From: a virus
Length of the DNA: 28,425 nt
Virus record (IMG/VR): IMGVR_UViG_3300023313_000024
Span: 1-28,425 of that record
Strand: one strand, 5' to 3'
The stretch's first letter is position 1; every line of letters begins with the position of its first letter. Positions 9,133 to 19,441 of this stretch are shown here, in pieces. The notes under the pieces were generated by a model, which saw nothing but the letters and a program-made list of their open reading frames with translations, was not told where the DNA came from and made no database searches. The position numbers and the translations under genes were made by a program.

Positions 9133-10790
9133 TATTCATCCCCTTGTATTCTGTCAAGTAACGACTTATACGTTATTTCTACACCATCTTCAATCAAACC
9201 ATCCCTAGCGTCTGTAATCTTATTACCGCTCACGTTAGGGTTATGGGATGAGAACAACTTGAGAGTATCAAGTTCATCAATGGAGATGTCTTTAACAGAG
9301 AACTTATCGTCAAACCAAGGATTCTCCACGATTAAATCTAAAACTTTTTCTTCGACAAAACTGTTCAACTCATCAGGTGGCATATTGTACTTGAGTTTAA
9401 CAGTTTCTTCATCTATTGCTGATTGGAGTTCGTTCATAAAAGAACTTACACGTTTGTCTTTATAATCAATCTTACCTTTTTTATCGGCAAAGAGTTTCTT
9501 CACATGGGAGTTGATGGCGCTTGAACGAGTATGTACAAATGTCCTGCCCTTACCTTCTCTCATAGATATTTGTGACGCGATGTAACCTTTTTTGTCGCCC
9601 TTAGAAAACTTCCCTAAATATCGCGGGTCATTGAAGTCGAACGCTAGAAATTGTTCCCGACTCATGCCACTGACTTCTAATGATGCCGATGGGTCGGTGG
9701 TAATCATAACACCTGACAGAATTTTCCGTTTTGTATTTTCGTCTTTTATCTTCCCCCATTCCCCTGGGTTCTTAGCAATGACTTTGTTGATGTCGAGACC
9801 GCTTGCGATTGCGTTGGCGAACATATCAACAGACTCAGCCACATCAGCGTTATGTTGTCGCACACGCCTTGACACGCTAGACGACCACATAGTGCGAACT
9901 CTGTTGCGCTCGACAGGGTCTTTGATTTTGTCAATGGACGCTCTAGCACCGTTGTAACCAATGTCTTCGGGGTCAGTCGCAAACTTCCGCATCAACTCTT
10001 CAGTTTTAAGAATAGCACCGTCGGCATCCCTGACTGTTTTAATTTTACTTATTAATTTGATTGTATCTTCACCTGAGAGTTTATCTTTATATTTATCGAA
10101 TAACTTCTGACCATCGCCACTGCCGTCAGCCAAACCACGTAATATCGCCCCTGAGTAGAAGCTAGAAGTGAAGGTGCTGCGAGCTTGCACAGCGTCTTCA
10201 CCTTCGGGAACACCTTGAAGTTCTAAGAGTTGATTCACAGCGAGAAGTCCTGAGTTATGCTCTACACCGAGTTCATCAGGTCTGTTGTAGTTGAGGGGTG
10301 CGTTAGCGATACTCATTTCAGCAGCGGATTTACTGTTGCCGATTTCCCACTGTTTCAAACCTTTCGATGCATGTTTCATGATGTCGCGTGTATTTCTAAT
10401 GTCATGCACATCAGCGGTCCTTGAGAACATCTCACGAGCTTTAACACTTTTAATGTTATCAGCGATTTTATCACGAAGAGTTCTGATGTTGTCGATGGTG
10501 ACACTTTGTGTGTCGTATGCTTCACGGTTCGATGTGTTGAAGTAACCACCGTCGGGTGAGTTCAAATTAACACCATAACCAGTTTGATACTCGTGAAGAG
10601 CTTGTTCGGCTTCAGCAGTGTCAGCGCGGTCGCTATCTTCCTTAACAGACTTATCGTATGCAGCAGCCACTTGTTGACCAGCAGCAAGTGCAGTGTTCAA
10701 CCCATAATCTAATCTCTGTGCAGTCGCTTTAGGACCTGCTACAACTTCAGTGGCTACACGTTGACCACCGTAACTTGCTATCTTCGGCAT
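9132..10790 (-). CDS. Internal virion protein, T7 gp15-like position
   Basis: A 552-residue soluble, helix-rich protein encoded between a small gp14-like core protein and the giant virion protein, the position of T7 gp15. The N-terminus (MPKIASYGGQRVATEVV) and the segment ALHEYQTGYGVNLNSPDGG followed by YFNTSNREAYD resemble internal virion proteins of BPP-1/Bcep22-like podoviruses. No catalytic motif, signal peptide or membrane segment is visible. In T7-like phages this protein helps form the ejected channel that crosses the cell envelope; that role is inferred from family and gene order. Its stop overlaps the next start as TAATG, which suggests coupled translation and a fixed ratio with the giant protein. 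Confidence 0.7.
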   Translation of the reverse strand: MPKIASYGGQRVATEVVAGPKATAQRLDYGLNTALAAGQQVAAAYDKSVKEDSDRADTAEAEQALHEYQTGYGVNLNSPDGGYFNTSNREAYDTQSVTIDNIRTLRDKIADNIKSVKAREMFSRTADVHDIRNTRDIMKHASKGLKQWEIGNSKSAAEMSIANAPLNYNRPDELGVEHNSGLLAVNQLLELQGVPEGEDAVQARSTFTSSFYSGAILRGLADGSGDGQKLFDKYKDKLSGEDTIKLISKIKTVRDADGAILKTEELMRKFATDPEDIGYNGARASIDKIKDPVERNRVRTMWSSSVSRRVRQHNADVAESVDMFANAIASGLDINKVIAKNPGEWGKIKDENTKRKILSGVMITTDPSASLEVSGMSREQFLAFDFNDPRYLGKFSKGDKKGYIASQISMREGKGRTFVHTRSSAINSHVKKLFADKKGKIDYKDKRVSSFMNELQSAIDEETVKLKYNMPPDELNSFVEEKVLDLIVENPWFDDKFSVKDISIDELDTLKLFSSHNPNVSGNKITDARDGLIEDGVEITYKSLLDRIQGDE

Positions 10791-10803
10791 TTCAGATACT
10801 CCA

Positions 10804-11259
10804 TTATAACCATTTGTTTGCTACAGCGCCAACGCCAGCGCCAACGATTGACGTGAGAAATGACGAGTTCCCAGCCTTCTTCTTGGCGAGACCATCTGCT
10901 CGAATGAGACTAGCCTTCGTATCCAAACTGTTGGCTTGTAAGCTGAAGTTGCTTCGGATTCTTCGTGCGTCTGCTTCACCGAGGGAGTGTGTATCTTGTT
11001 GAATATCAGCCGCAGAACCTGAGTCAATATCGACACCTGCTGCACCGAGTTGCGCACGTTGTTGTGACGCGAGTTGCGCAGTTTCTTGTCGCTTTATGTT
11101 CTCAGCTTCCACACCTTTATTACGAACTTGTTTAGCTTCATTCTCAGTCACGCGAGCGTTATATTTGGCTACATCATTCTCGTAGTTACCTTGCTGTTTA
11201 GCCTGATAGCCTTGAGCCACCATTGAAACACCAGTCATAATCAATGTGGCTTCACACAT
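10804..11259 (-). CDS. Virion core protein, T7 gp14-like
   Basis: A 151-residue protein starting MCEATLIMTGVSM. A longer frame reaches position 11295, but the ATG at 11259 is preferred because GGAGAG lies eight bases upstream and this start overlaps the stop of the GNAT-like gene by eight bases. A short hydrophobic N-terminus is followed by a long charged, Gln/Asn/Ala-rich helix at about 20-75, then GAAGVDIDSGSA at about 82-95, a signature common in small podoviral internal core proteins, and a hydrophobic Gly/Ala end (TSIVGAGVGAVANKWL) that may insert into membrane. In T7 the equivalent protein forms the outer-membrane part of the ejection channel. The function is by family resemblance and position. 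Confidence 0.7.
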   Translation of the reverse strand: MCEATLIMTGVSMVAQGYQAKQQGNYENDVAKYNARVTENEAKQVRNKGVEAENIKRQETAQLASQQRAQLGAAGVDIDSGSAADIQQDTHSLGEADARRIRSNFSLQANSLDTKASLIRADGLAKKKAGNSSFLTSIVGAGVGAVANKWL

Positions 11260-11716
11260 GAGAACTCTCCATATAAAACTTATGAAACTTACCACCGTTT
11301 ACGTCTATACATTCATCAACCACTGTGAACCCTAAACGTGTCAGCCACCTGATACTCAACTTATTGTGCTCGTGTACATAGTTGAGAAGGTGTGGGCATA
11401 TTGACAGCATGTCGTTGATGACACTTGATGTCAACGACATGAACAGTTTCCTATGCTTCACTGCCGTGGATGAGCTTAACATCCACGGCACACCTTTAGA
11501 CGACAAGTGGTTCAATCTCCTTAACCCTATAACTGACACAGGCTCTCCATCAACAGTTACCACAGTTACGAATTGAGAAACCTTCACACTTTCAACCAAA
11601 GCCTCCAAAGGTGTGTGATTGAAGTAACTGACTTCAATTCTGTCAGCGTCACGCATGTTGGACGCAACAGTCTCCAATGCATCGCGTGTCACTGGGATTA
11701 GTTTAACCGCCGACAT
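11252..11716 (-). CDS. GNAT-fold protein, T7 gp13-like
   Basis: A 154-residue protein with features of the GCN5 acetyltransferase fold: a beta strand FVTVVTVDGEPVSVIGL at about 48-65, and near the C-terminus YVHEHNKLSIRWLTRLGF, the usual 'asparagine, helix, then xLGF' ending of GNAT proteins. The central acetyl-CoA loop (R/Q-x-x-G-x-G/A) is not obvious, so it may be non-enzymatic. T7 gp13 lies at the same place and belongs to this kind of small protein; it is needed for assembly of the internal core. The gene overlaps the nozzle gene by 14 bases and the next gene by eight. Confidence 0.6.
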   Translation of the reverse strand: MSAVKLIPVTRDALETVASNMRDADRIEVSYFNHTPLEALVESVKVSQFVTVVTVDGEPVSVIGLRRLNHLSSKGVPWMLSSSTAVKHRKLFMSLTSSVINDMLSICPHLLNYVHEHNKLSIRWLTRLGFTVVDECIDVNGGKFHKFYMESSHV

Positions 11717-13961
11717 CTGTAGTAGGTACGATTGAAAGTATTGCTAACGGTAAAGGTGCTCGCTGTTCTATACGCAAACCGCCGCCCTTATGCCAACCTG
11801 GTTCAATGTTTATTTCATTCTTGGAACTGTGAAGTGCAACAGTATCATAGTTGTTAGACTGTAGTCGCGGTTTAATTTCACGCATCAACCCTGATGCGCC
11901 ATCGTCATGTTTAGGACCGACCCATCCGCCTCGCGAGTTCTCCAACTCAAGTACAACTCTTGAAACTGATATAGCTCTACCTTTCAGTGTCGATTGTCCT
12001 GCAACGTCCACATCAAGAGTTTCAACAGCACAAGTGAACGGTAGTCCGACATGCACAATGGATGCTGCGTTCGGTAACGTGACACTCCCGTTCACCACGG
12101 TGATACCCTCGACGACGTTACCATCAGCCAACACAGATACGTTACGCCCTTCTAAATGAGCGAGTCCTGCCAACGATGAGATTGGTAAACCATTATAGCT
12201 CAACCCCGAATCAACGCAGAAACTATTAGCAGCGGATGACACATCTCTGCTTTCCATACGTTCAACATATCGAACTGTCACACCATTTACAACGCGACGT
12301 ACAATCATGTATAATGCATCGCGTGTACCTTCTGCGATTGTCGAGATAGATTCAATGAACCCATCAGTAATATGTTGATGCCATGCTCTTACCTTATGTT
12401 CCCGTTGGTAAGTCAATCCCAATAACACACCGTCACTTCTAAGAACCCAAACGATTCCGAACGGTTCACTTGCCAATGCCATAGCGACAACAGTATGACC
12501 TTCAAACAGGTGTTCTGATATGAGTGACAAGTCGTTACCAGCGAAAGAATCAGAGGCGAACTCATAACCAAGGTCACGGATTCTACCGCCTTTGTCTTGC
12601 ACATATATTGCAGACTTCCCTAAGATGACAGGCTGTATTTTAGAGACACCATGACTTGATTGTTTCTTAACCCCAAAAGTGCTGGGAGTTAATACGGCAT
12701 TTTGCCCCTCGGTGACAAGCCATTCTCCACCAGATGTGAGGATTATCAACGAACCGAGGGAGAGGATGTGTCGTATCTCGTTCACTTGGTTGTCAGCGAT
12801 AGTGAACGTCACTGCATCGTCTGATTTCGTAGGGTTACTCACACGGAATGACTTATAATTCCCAGTTTGTGTGGTGAACACTGTTTGTGGCTCATTCAGT
12901 GTACTGGCAAACACCCTGCGCTGTTGATAATACGCACATGTTGATGGGTAGTTGTTGGCACTTGATAGGGGTGAGCGGTCTGAAGGTGGACCGTCTGACA
13001 TTATCGGTGCTAAATTGAAGTCTTTGAAGCCTGCCCCTGCCGATACAGCAGCAAGAGCAGCAAGAGCAGCAGTCAAATTAGTCTGTGCAGATGTTATAAA
13101 CGCTATGATTCCTGAGTTAAACGCAGCTGCTAGCGCAGCATTGGCATTGTCAACACCCGTCTGTGCTGCTGTTACTGCTGCTGCGCTCACATTAGCGTTC
13201 GTATCCCCAATCCAACCGTAAGTTTGTGAACCATCTGACGTGGCTTTATAGACTCGAAAACTGATTGCACCAGCTTGTATAGGTATCACTACATTAACAC
13301 CATACACTGTTGATAATGACGCTGACAATAATGCAACAGGTGCGCTTGGGAGTGATTCTACACCTTTCGAGTCAACCCATGTTACAACATACTCATACGT
13401 TTTCGTGAGAGGGCTACCGCTGCCTGCGAGAGGACCGACGTTTAATAATGTGATTCCTGTTGGTGCTATTGGGGCTATGAACACATCGTCTTCTAATGAC
13501 CATACAGGTGATGAAAGTGGGATTACACTGCCGTCCGACAACCTGCTCAATGATTTGATAGGATGTGACGAATGAACAATAGTCATCACATCCGCAGATT
13601 GAATGAAATACAACTCTTGAAGCTGTAAGTCTGTGTAAGGTGTTGCAACCTCATAAACAGTTCCGTTCGCATTGAGAAGATATGCGCCGTTCTTCAATAT
13701 GCGAACTGACAGATGTTCAAAAACAAGCATGTAAGTTTGTGCGGTGCTAAAACTGAATGGGATTAATCGCGCAACACGAGTCTGTTTACCTACTGAATCA
13801 ATGAACCTAGTACCAGGGCGTGAATATAAACCGCCTTGAGCCTTGACTATGAAATTCTCACACAGTGCTAAACCGTTCTGATACATCACTGTATCAACAC
13901 GCGAGCGCATCGAAGGTGCTATTTCTCCTGACGCAAAGTTTCTCTGAATTAAGTCAGCCAT
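11703..13961 (-). CDS. Tail nozzle protein, T7 gp12-like (tail tubular protein B)
   Basis: A 752-residue protein whose N-terminus carries the hallmark of the podoviral nozzle family: RNFASGEIAPSMRSRVDTV, then CENFIVKAQGGLYSRPGTRF. The rest is beta-rich, as expected for the stacked propeller-like nozzle. These proteins form the distal tail tube through which DNA leaves. An Ala-rich, low-complexity insertion at about residues 254-313 interrupts the beta-rich sequence. The gene starts in a TAATG overlap with the adaptor gene, matching the fixed gp11-gp12 pair of T7. Family assignment is firm; the insertion is unusual. Confidence 0.9.
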   Translation of the reverse strand: MADLIQRNFASGEIAPSMRSRVDTVMYQNGLALCENFIVKAQGGLYSRPGTRFIDSVGKQTRVARLIPFSFSTAQTYMLVFEHLSVRILKNGAYLLNANGTVYEVATPYTDLQLQELYFIQSADVMTIVHSSHPIKSLSRLSDGSVIPLSSPVWSLEDDVFIAPIAPTGITLLNVGPLAGSGSPLTKTYEYVVTWVDSKGVESLPSAPVALLSASLSTVYGVNVVIPIQAGAISFRVYKATSDGSQTYGWIGDTNANVSAAAVTAAQTGVDNANAALAAAFNSGIIAFITSAQTNLTAALAALAAVSAGAGFKDFNLAPIMSDGPPSDRSPLSSANNYPSTCAYYQQRRVFASTLNEPQTVFTTQTGNYKSFRVSNPTKSDDAVTFTIADNQVNEIRHILSLGSLIILTSGGEWLVTEGQNAVLTPSTFGVKKQSSHGVSKIQPVILGKSAIYVQDKGGRIRDLGYEFASDSFAGNDLSLISEHLFEGHTVVAMALASEPFGIVWVLRSDGVLLGLTYQREHKVRAWHQHITDGFIESISTIAEGTRDALYMIVRRVVNGVTVRYVERMESRDVSSAANSFCVDSGLSYNGLPISSLAGLAHLEGRNVSVLADGNVVEGITVVNGSVTLPNAASIVHVGLPFTCAVETLDVDVAGQSTLKGRAISVSRVVLELENSRGGWVGPKHDDGASGLMREIKPRLQSNNYDTVALHSSKNEINIEPGWHKGGGLRIEQRAPLPLAILSIVPTTDVGG

Positions 13962-14578
13962 TATTGGCGCACCGTGATGAAATCACTTTCGCGTGTTTGG
14001 TGAAACTGTTCATTCAACGTATCAGTGACAGCGGTTGCTAAATAACTCTTGTACATCTCAAGAGCATCAGACCTTAGAGGTCGTCCAGTTTCAGAACCGA
14101 CGATTGGTACAGCCAATTCAGCAGCCATCATCCAAGTGAGTGCCTGTATGAACGATTCATCGAACATGTTCGGGTCTTCAACCTTCACAGTGTAGTCCAT
14201 CTCAAGTGTAGGTACGTTGGCAACGATGATTCGATTATTGCCAGTGGGGTTCATAATTTTATATGGAATCTGTGCGTCGAACTTGTCTAGTATGTATGCA
14301 GGCACGTTACCGTTGGGCAACATCAGCTTTCTGATTTGTAAACAATCTGGCGGGTATTGATACGCGTAATTCCAATGTGGTACTGTGGTAGTGAGCACAG
14401 CCAATTTCGCAATGTTGCCAGCAAAACCCCAATGAGCTTGTGTAAGCAACGTATCTCTAATCAGAGGGTACTTCAGAGAACATTGCTGCGCCTGAAGACT
14501 CCCTTCTTGGAGACTATTGATACTACCAGCCCTTATATTGGATAACGCTATGTTGCAAATATCAACTATGCTCGCCAC
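13961..14578 (-). CDS. Tail adaptor protein, T7 gp11-like (tail tubular protein A)
   Basis: A 205-residue protein of the gp11-like adaptor family that joins portal and nozzle. The N-terminus (SIVDICNIALSNIRAGSI then SLQEGSLQAQQCSLKYPLIR), the segment LLTQAHWGFA and the later YPPDCLQIRKL follow the family pattern (multi-helix bundle with a Pro-Cys-Leu turn). It ends in a TAATG overlap with the nozzle gene and is immediately downstream of two small head-region genes. Length is typical for the family. Confidence 0.85.
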   Translation of the reverse strand: MASIVDICNIALSNIRAGSINSLQEGSLQAQQCSLKYPLIRDTLLTQAHWGFAGNIAKLAVLTTTVPHWNYAYQYPPDCLQIRKLMLPNGNVPAYILDKFDAQIPYKIMNPTGNNRIIVANVPTLEMDYTVKVEDPNMFDESFIQALTWMMAAELAVPIVGSETGRPLRSDALEMYKSYLATAVTDTLNEQFHQTRESDFITVRQ

Positions 14579-14586
14579 ATTTCACC

Positions 14587-14877
14587 TCAACTGTACATTC
14601 GTTCGACGTAATTTTTAGGAGCTTTCTTCAGTTCGATTTCAACGAGTTGAAGCTTTAACTCCTTCTCAACAGATTCGCCATCACGCGACTCTTCAGACTT
14701 CTCGCTGACGAAAGCCATTGCTTTAACTTCCACAAATTGACCAGCTTTAAGACCTTTGATGTCAACAGATTCAGCGATGTCATCACTGAATTTCAAAGAT
14801 GTTCCGTAGGGAAATTCACCCTCGCAACACTTTGAGTCCATGTCTTCCCATTTGACTTCAGAAATCTGCGTCTTCAC
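14587..14877 (-). CDS. Small conserved head-region protein, function unknown
   Basis: A 96-residue acidic protein overlapping the gene before it by ATGA. It has a central FPYGTSLKFSDD, then LKAGQFVEVKAMAFVSEKSE and a C-terminal LKLQLVEIELKK. The layout (PYG near the start, a G-x-x-V-x-V-x-A strand pair, a final L-x-L-Q-x-x-E-x-x-L strand) recurs in short proteins encoded beside capsid genes in many phages, and suggests a small beta-barrel, perhaps a capsid-stabilising or stapling protein. That role is a guess from context. The start is supported by the overlap and length. Confidence 0.55.
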   Translation of the reverse strand: MKTQISEVKWEDMDSKCCEGEFPYGTSLKFSDDIAESVDIKGLKAGQFVEVKAMAFVSEKSEESRDGESVEKELKLQLVEIELKKAPKNYVERMYS

Positions 14878-15173
14878 AGAGTCTCAACCTTAGACTCTTT
14901 GGAGAAGTCAGGTGTGTCATCTTCAGTAACTTTGGTAGCTTCAGCAACTTTGGCAGCTTTGTTTGCAGCCCTGGTGTTTGCTGCACGTTGTTGAGGTGTC
15001 AACTCTTTATCAATCTTATCAACACGGGCATCCGAAAGTTTTTCAGTACCGTCGTCGATAAGTTCTAAAGTGTCAGGACAATCCTTCAACTTTTTCTTCA
15101 TCTCAATCGTAGCACCTACCTCACGCAGGCAACCACCATGATAACGACGAATTAATGTTTTATATTTAACCAT
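14874..15173 (-). CDS. Small charged protein of the head-tail region, unrecognised
   Basis: A 99-residue protein. Two ATG codons stand side by side (15176 and 15173); the second is preferred because it is seven bases from the GGAG element, against four for the first. The N-terminal third (VKYKTLIRRYHGGCLREVG) could be a small beta domain; the rest is highly charged, with an Ala/Lys-rich helix (AANTRAANKAAKVAEATKV) and an acidic tail. It follows a hairpin downstream of the cement gene, so it may be made in smaller amounts than the capsid proteins. Position suggests a structural or assembly role, but I do not recognise the family. Confidence 0.5.
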   Translation of the reverse strand: MVKYKTLIRRYHGGCLREVGATIEMKKKLKDCPDTLELIDDGTEKLSDARVDKIDKELTPQQRAANTRAANKAAKVAEATKVTEDDTPDFSKESKVETL

Positions 15174-15192
15174 CATACATCTCCTAAAGTTA

Positions 15193-15220
15193 GAGTGGAC
15201 GAGCTTTCACCCGCCCACTC
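15193..15220 (-). terminator. Strong hairpin after cement gene, possible attenuator
   Basis: An 11-base-pair stem (gagtggacgag against cccgcccactc, with two G-T pairs on the transcribed minus strand) encloses a six-base loop. It fills the gap between the cement gene and the next small gene. On the minus strand it is followed by TAACTTTAGG, a poor T-tract, so it is more likely a leaky terminator, processing site or RNA stabiliser than a full stop. Confidence 0.45.
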
Positions 15221-15225
15221 ATTAA

Positions 15226-15654
15226 TTAAACGCCAGTGACGTTTGTTTGATTACCCATCGAAATGCCCGCCGAAATTGAACCAGCGGTAGCAGCGCCTGC
15301 CACAGTATAACGAAGCCCAAGGTAGCGACCCGTCACACCATTCGGCAGACTTTGCATGTTCAACTGCTTGCCGATTACGAGGTTAGCAGCCAAGATGGTT
15401 TCAGATGCCAACACTGTGCCAAGGGCAGGTGTAGCACCTGTCTCCAATGTCACAGTCACCGACGTAGCACCAACGAAATCGGTATCAACCGCTATTGACA
15501 CAGGGATAGGCGTACCTTTACCAATGTCACGATTGAATGGTGCTACAGCGCCATAAGGTGTACCAGCTATACCCAAGTCGATGATGTTGGTTGACAAAAT
15601 AGTTGCCAAAATAGCTTGCTTGCTTGAGAAAATTTGTTCTTGTGATAAAATCAT
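15226..15654 (-). CDS. Capsid cement (decoration) protein, Bbp16-like
   Basis: A 142-residue protein matching the Bbp16 cement family of BPP-1: opening MILSQEQIFSSKQAI then a STNIIDLG segment, a DIGKGTPIPVSIAVDTDF strand pair, a T-rich beta sheet (VTVTLETG), and near the end RYLGLRYTVAG followed by a Gly/Ala-rich strand. Cement proteins trimerise on the outside of the mature head and lock the capsid lattice. It lies directly after the major capsid gene with a 13-base gap, the expected order and probably the expected high expression. Confidence 0.85.
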   Translation of the reverse strand: MILSQEQIFSSKQAILATILSTNIIDLGIAGTPYGAVAPFNRDIGKGTPIPVSIAVDTDFVGATSVTVTLETGATPALGTVLASETILAANLVIGKQLNMQSLPNGVTGRYLGLRYTVAGAATAGSISAGISMGNQTNVTGV

Positions 15655-15667
15655 AATATACCCCCTA

Positions 15668-16669
15668 TCACACTACACGAGATTCAGCGTTAATCAACGC
15701 ATCAGTCTCACGAATTGGAATGCCACGGTAAGAAAGAACTTCTTCACCTTCAATTTCAGAACGTGTCAAACGAACGAAGTTGTCTGCTACACCTGCGTTC
15801 GATGCGATTGCATCCAAAGCTTCGAGCACGTCGCGGTTACAATAAATAGCCGCTTTACCACCTGGCACACGACGAGTTTGCAAACGATAGTATGCTTTGC
15901 GCATGAAGTCGTACAACGCAACATTACCAGCTTGCATGTTTGACACGTCGATGTTCGCAATACGAGCAACATAACGCCAATCCCGTACAGACAGTCCCAT
16001 GTTCCAAGAGAATAACTCTTCTTTGGCGTAGTAAGCATCACCGTTTACATCACTGACGCGCTGAGAACCTTTGTCTTCACGCTGCACACCAGCCATTGTA
16101 CCTTTAGGATACAATAGTTGGCACTGGTTGTCACCCCATGTGACGAACCAAATAGAAGTATTGTCAACACCAATACCACCTGCATCAATAATCTGACCGC
16201 CATTCGGCGCTGTCAAACTATCAAAGCGTGGTGACAAACCCATGAACTGTTCTGCATCGACAGCCGAGTTGCCGTAGAAAATACGCGAAGAAACCTCATT
16301 ACTCATTGCTTCAAGATAACCTTGAGCTTCTGATAAACGAACAGCGCCTTCGTTAGAACCAGCCAATTTCAATAGACGTTCGTCCACTGTTGACAATCCT
16401 TCAACAAAACCAGTCACATCTTCGACTTGTGCTTTACCTGATTTAGATTGAGGAATACCCTTATACAACTGACCCCATGTCACTGAAGGCAGTCCAGTGC
16501 GAACAGTTGTTAAATGTTTCGTCCCGCTGTTACACTCAACAGCAATCGCATCGTCTAAGATGGGATTCATTTCAGACAGCATTTCAATGACAGGTACGAA
16601 GTTGCCCGCACCATCTTGCTGATTGTAGATGTCGATTAAATCGACAAAAGTGTTACCAATGATAGCCAT
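15668..16669 (-). CDS. Major capsid protein, GP7/BPP-1-type
   Basis: A 333-residue HK97-fold capsid protein of the type found in BPP-1 and related phages. The N-terminus (FVDLIDIYNQQDGAGNFVPV then IEMLSEMNPILDD), a central NEVSSRIFYGN, the WDxxxCQLLYPKGTMAG-like segment seen here as WGDNQCQLLYPKGTMAG, and the C-terminal SYRGIPIRETDALI are typical of this family. It assembles into the icosahedral shell around the scaffold. The gene follows the scaffold gene with a 15-base gap and precedes the cement gene. No N-terminal prohead-protease extension is visible. Confidence 0.93.
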   Translation of the reverse strand: MAIIGNTFVDLIDIYNQQDGAGNFVPVIEMLSEMNPILDDAIAVECNSGTKHLTTVRTGLPSVTWGQLYKGIPQSKSGKAQVEDVTGFVEGLSTVDERLLKLAGSNEGAVRLSEAQGYLEAMSNEVSSRIFYGNSAVDAEQFMGLSPRFDSLTAPNGGQIIDAGGIGVDNTSIWFVTWGDNQCQLLYPKGTMAGVQREDKGSQRVSDVNGDAYYAKEELFSWNMGLSVRDWRYVARIANIDVSNMQAGNVALYDFMRKAYYRLQTRRVPGGKAAIYCNRDVLEALDAIASNAGVADNFVRLTRSEIEGEEVLSYRGIPIRETDALINAESRVV

Positions 16670-16684
16670 TACATAGCTCCTTTA

Positions 16685-17314
16685 TTATGTTGGATATAGT
16701 TGTGAAACGCGGTCTTTCGGTGTAGAAGAATTACCACCTGTGCTACCAGGTACATCTTCTAACAACGTCTTACCAATCTTCCACATTGTACGAATTACAG
16801 CAGGGTGGTTGCCCAAACCTGTTGAGTCCAATACTTCTTTGAACGCATCGTCAGCAAAAGTTTCAAGAGCCTTCTTCGCAACACCTAGACTTTCGTCAAA
16901 GTTATCGCCGCCGAACTCTTTATCAGCTTTTGCTTCTTCCTGCCATGCAGCAACCTGCGAATCATGTGATTCAGTTTGTGCCGTCACGTTCCCCTTGACC
17001 ATTTCTGCCTGCAAATCGACAAGCTTTTGAGCTTGCTCTTGATTCAAACCGAGTTCAGCAAAAATCGGTTTAGCTTTATCAAGAGCACCCTCATCAAGAT
17101 TGATATCTTCAGGCAGTGTGAAGTCGGAGTACGTCTCAGGTGAAACAGTATCAACATCAGTAGCAGTATCCTTCGACACAGAGTCATCGGGATTACCATT
17201 GGGTGCAGAAGTATCGTCGACTTTATCGACTTTATCTCCTACGATTCCATTGGATTCAGTTGAACCATCGACACTTGAACCATCGACACCTTCATTTGTA
17301 GTTTCATCAGCCAT
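16685..17314 (-). CDS. Head scaffolding protein
   Basis: A 209-residue, very acidic protein immediately before the capsid gene. An unstructured Ser/Thr/Asp/Val-rich N-terminus (1-65) is followed by YSDFTLPEDINLDEG, then AKPIFAELGLNQEQAQKLVD, the common pattern of podoviral and siphoviral scaffolds, and by a helical core. The C-terminal end (KDRVSQLYPT) is likely the capsid-interacting tip. Scaffolds direct shell assembly and leave before DNA packaging. No protease catalytic motif is visible. Its start overlaps the end of the Bbp19-like gene by eight bases. Confidence 0.8.
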   Translation of the reverse strand: MADETTNEGVDGSSVDGSTESNGIVGDKVDKVDDTSAPNGNPDDSVSKDTATDVDTVSPETYSDFTLPEDINLDEGALDKAKPIFAELGLNQEQAQKLVDLQAEMVKGNVTAQTESHDSQVAAWQEEAKADKEFGGDNFDESLGVAKKALETFADDAFKEVLDSTGLGNHPAVIRTMWKIGKTLLEDVPGSTGGNSSTPKDRVSQLYPT

Positions 17315-17551
17315 TCATACTCTCCTTTACTAGCCTCAAATACATATCAGGTGAAGCTAGTTTCATATTATCACGAAGTTTAAGAGCAAACGCTCTCTCA
17401 CCAGCGTGATATGCGTGGTCAAACGCATCACGACAGTAGTTATCAACATCGACACCAGCCGAAGTCATTAACCTGCTTAACGTATTCCGCCCTTGTCGAG
17501 TAGCCATCACTTCAGCCAGTTCAACAAGTTCAATATCTTTCACTTTATCAT

Positions 17552-17555
<4 letters not shown>
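17307..17555 (-). CDS. Bbp19-like small head protein
   Basis: An 82-residue helical protein between portal and scaffold. The pattern ATRQGRNTLSRLMTSAGV, then a FDHAYHAGERAFALKLRDNM segment and a C-terminal PDMYLRLVKESM agrees with the small 'Bbp19-like' proteins encoded at the same place in BPP-1-type phages. Its function is not known; position suggests head assembly or a scaffold/portal accessory. It overlaps the portal stop as ATGA and the scaffold start by eight bases. Confidence 0.65.
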
Positions 17556-19218
<1,663 letters not shown>

Positions 19219-19219
<1 letters not shown>

Positions 19220-19431
19220 TATGCGCCTAGCAATGTTTTGCCTGACTGTTGACCGCCCGCTGATAAGCCTTGCGAACCTGTTAAAATAGTACCGTTGGCA
19301 CTCTGCCCAGCGGCAGCACGTCGGCGTTTGCCTTTTGAATCATACGAACTTTTAGATTGTGACGGTGCTGTAGGTGCTTCAGGAAGTGGAGGGGGGGCTT
19401 TTGGGGCTGTTGGAGTAGAACCTAAACACAT
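19219..19431 (-). CDS. Small Pro/Ala-rich virion-region protein
   Basis: A 70-residue protein starting MCLGSTPTAPKAPPPLPEAP. A longer frame extends to 19551, but the ATG at 19431 is preferred: it has GAGG eight bases upstream and begins just after the large terminase stop. The pattern is a Pro-rich start, a KGKRRRAAAG basic patch, then ANGTILTGSQGL and a final KTLLG. Short proteins of this pattern recur next to terminase or portal genes in many phages; their function is not known. It ends in a TAATG overlap with the portal gene, so the two are probably translated together. Confidence 0.7.
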
Positions 19432-19441
19432 ATCGGACACC

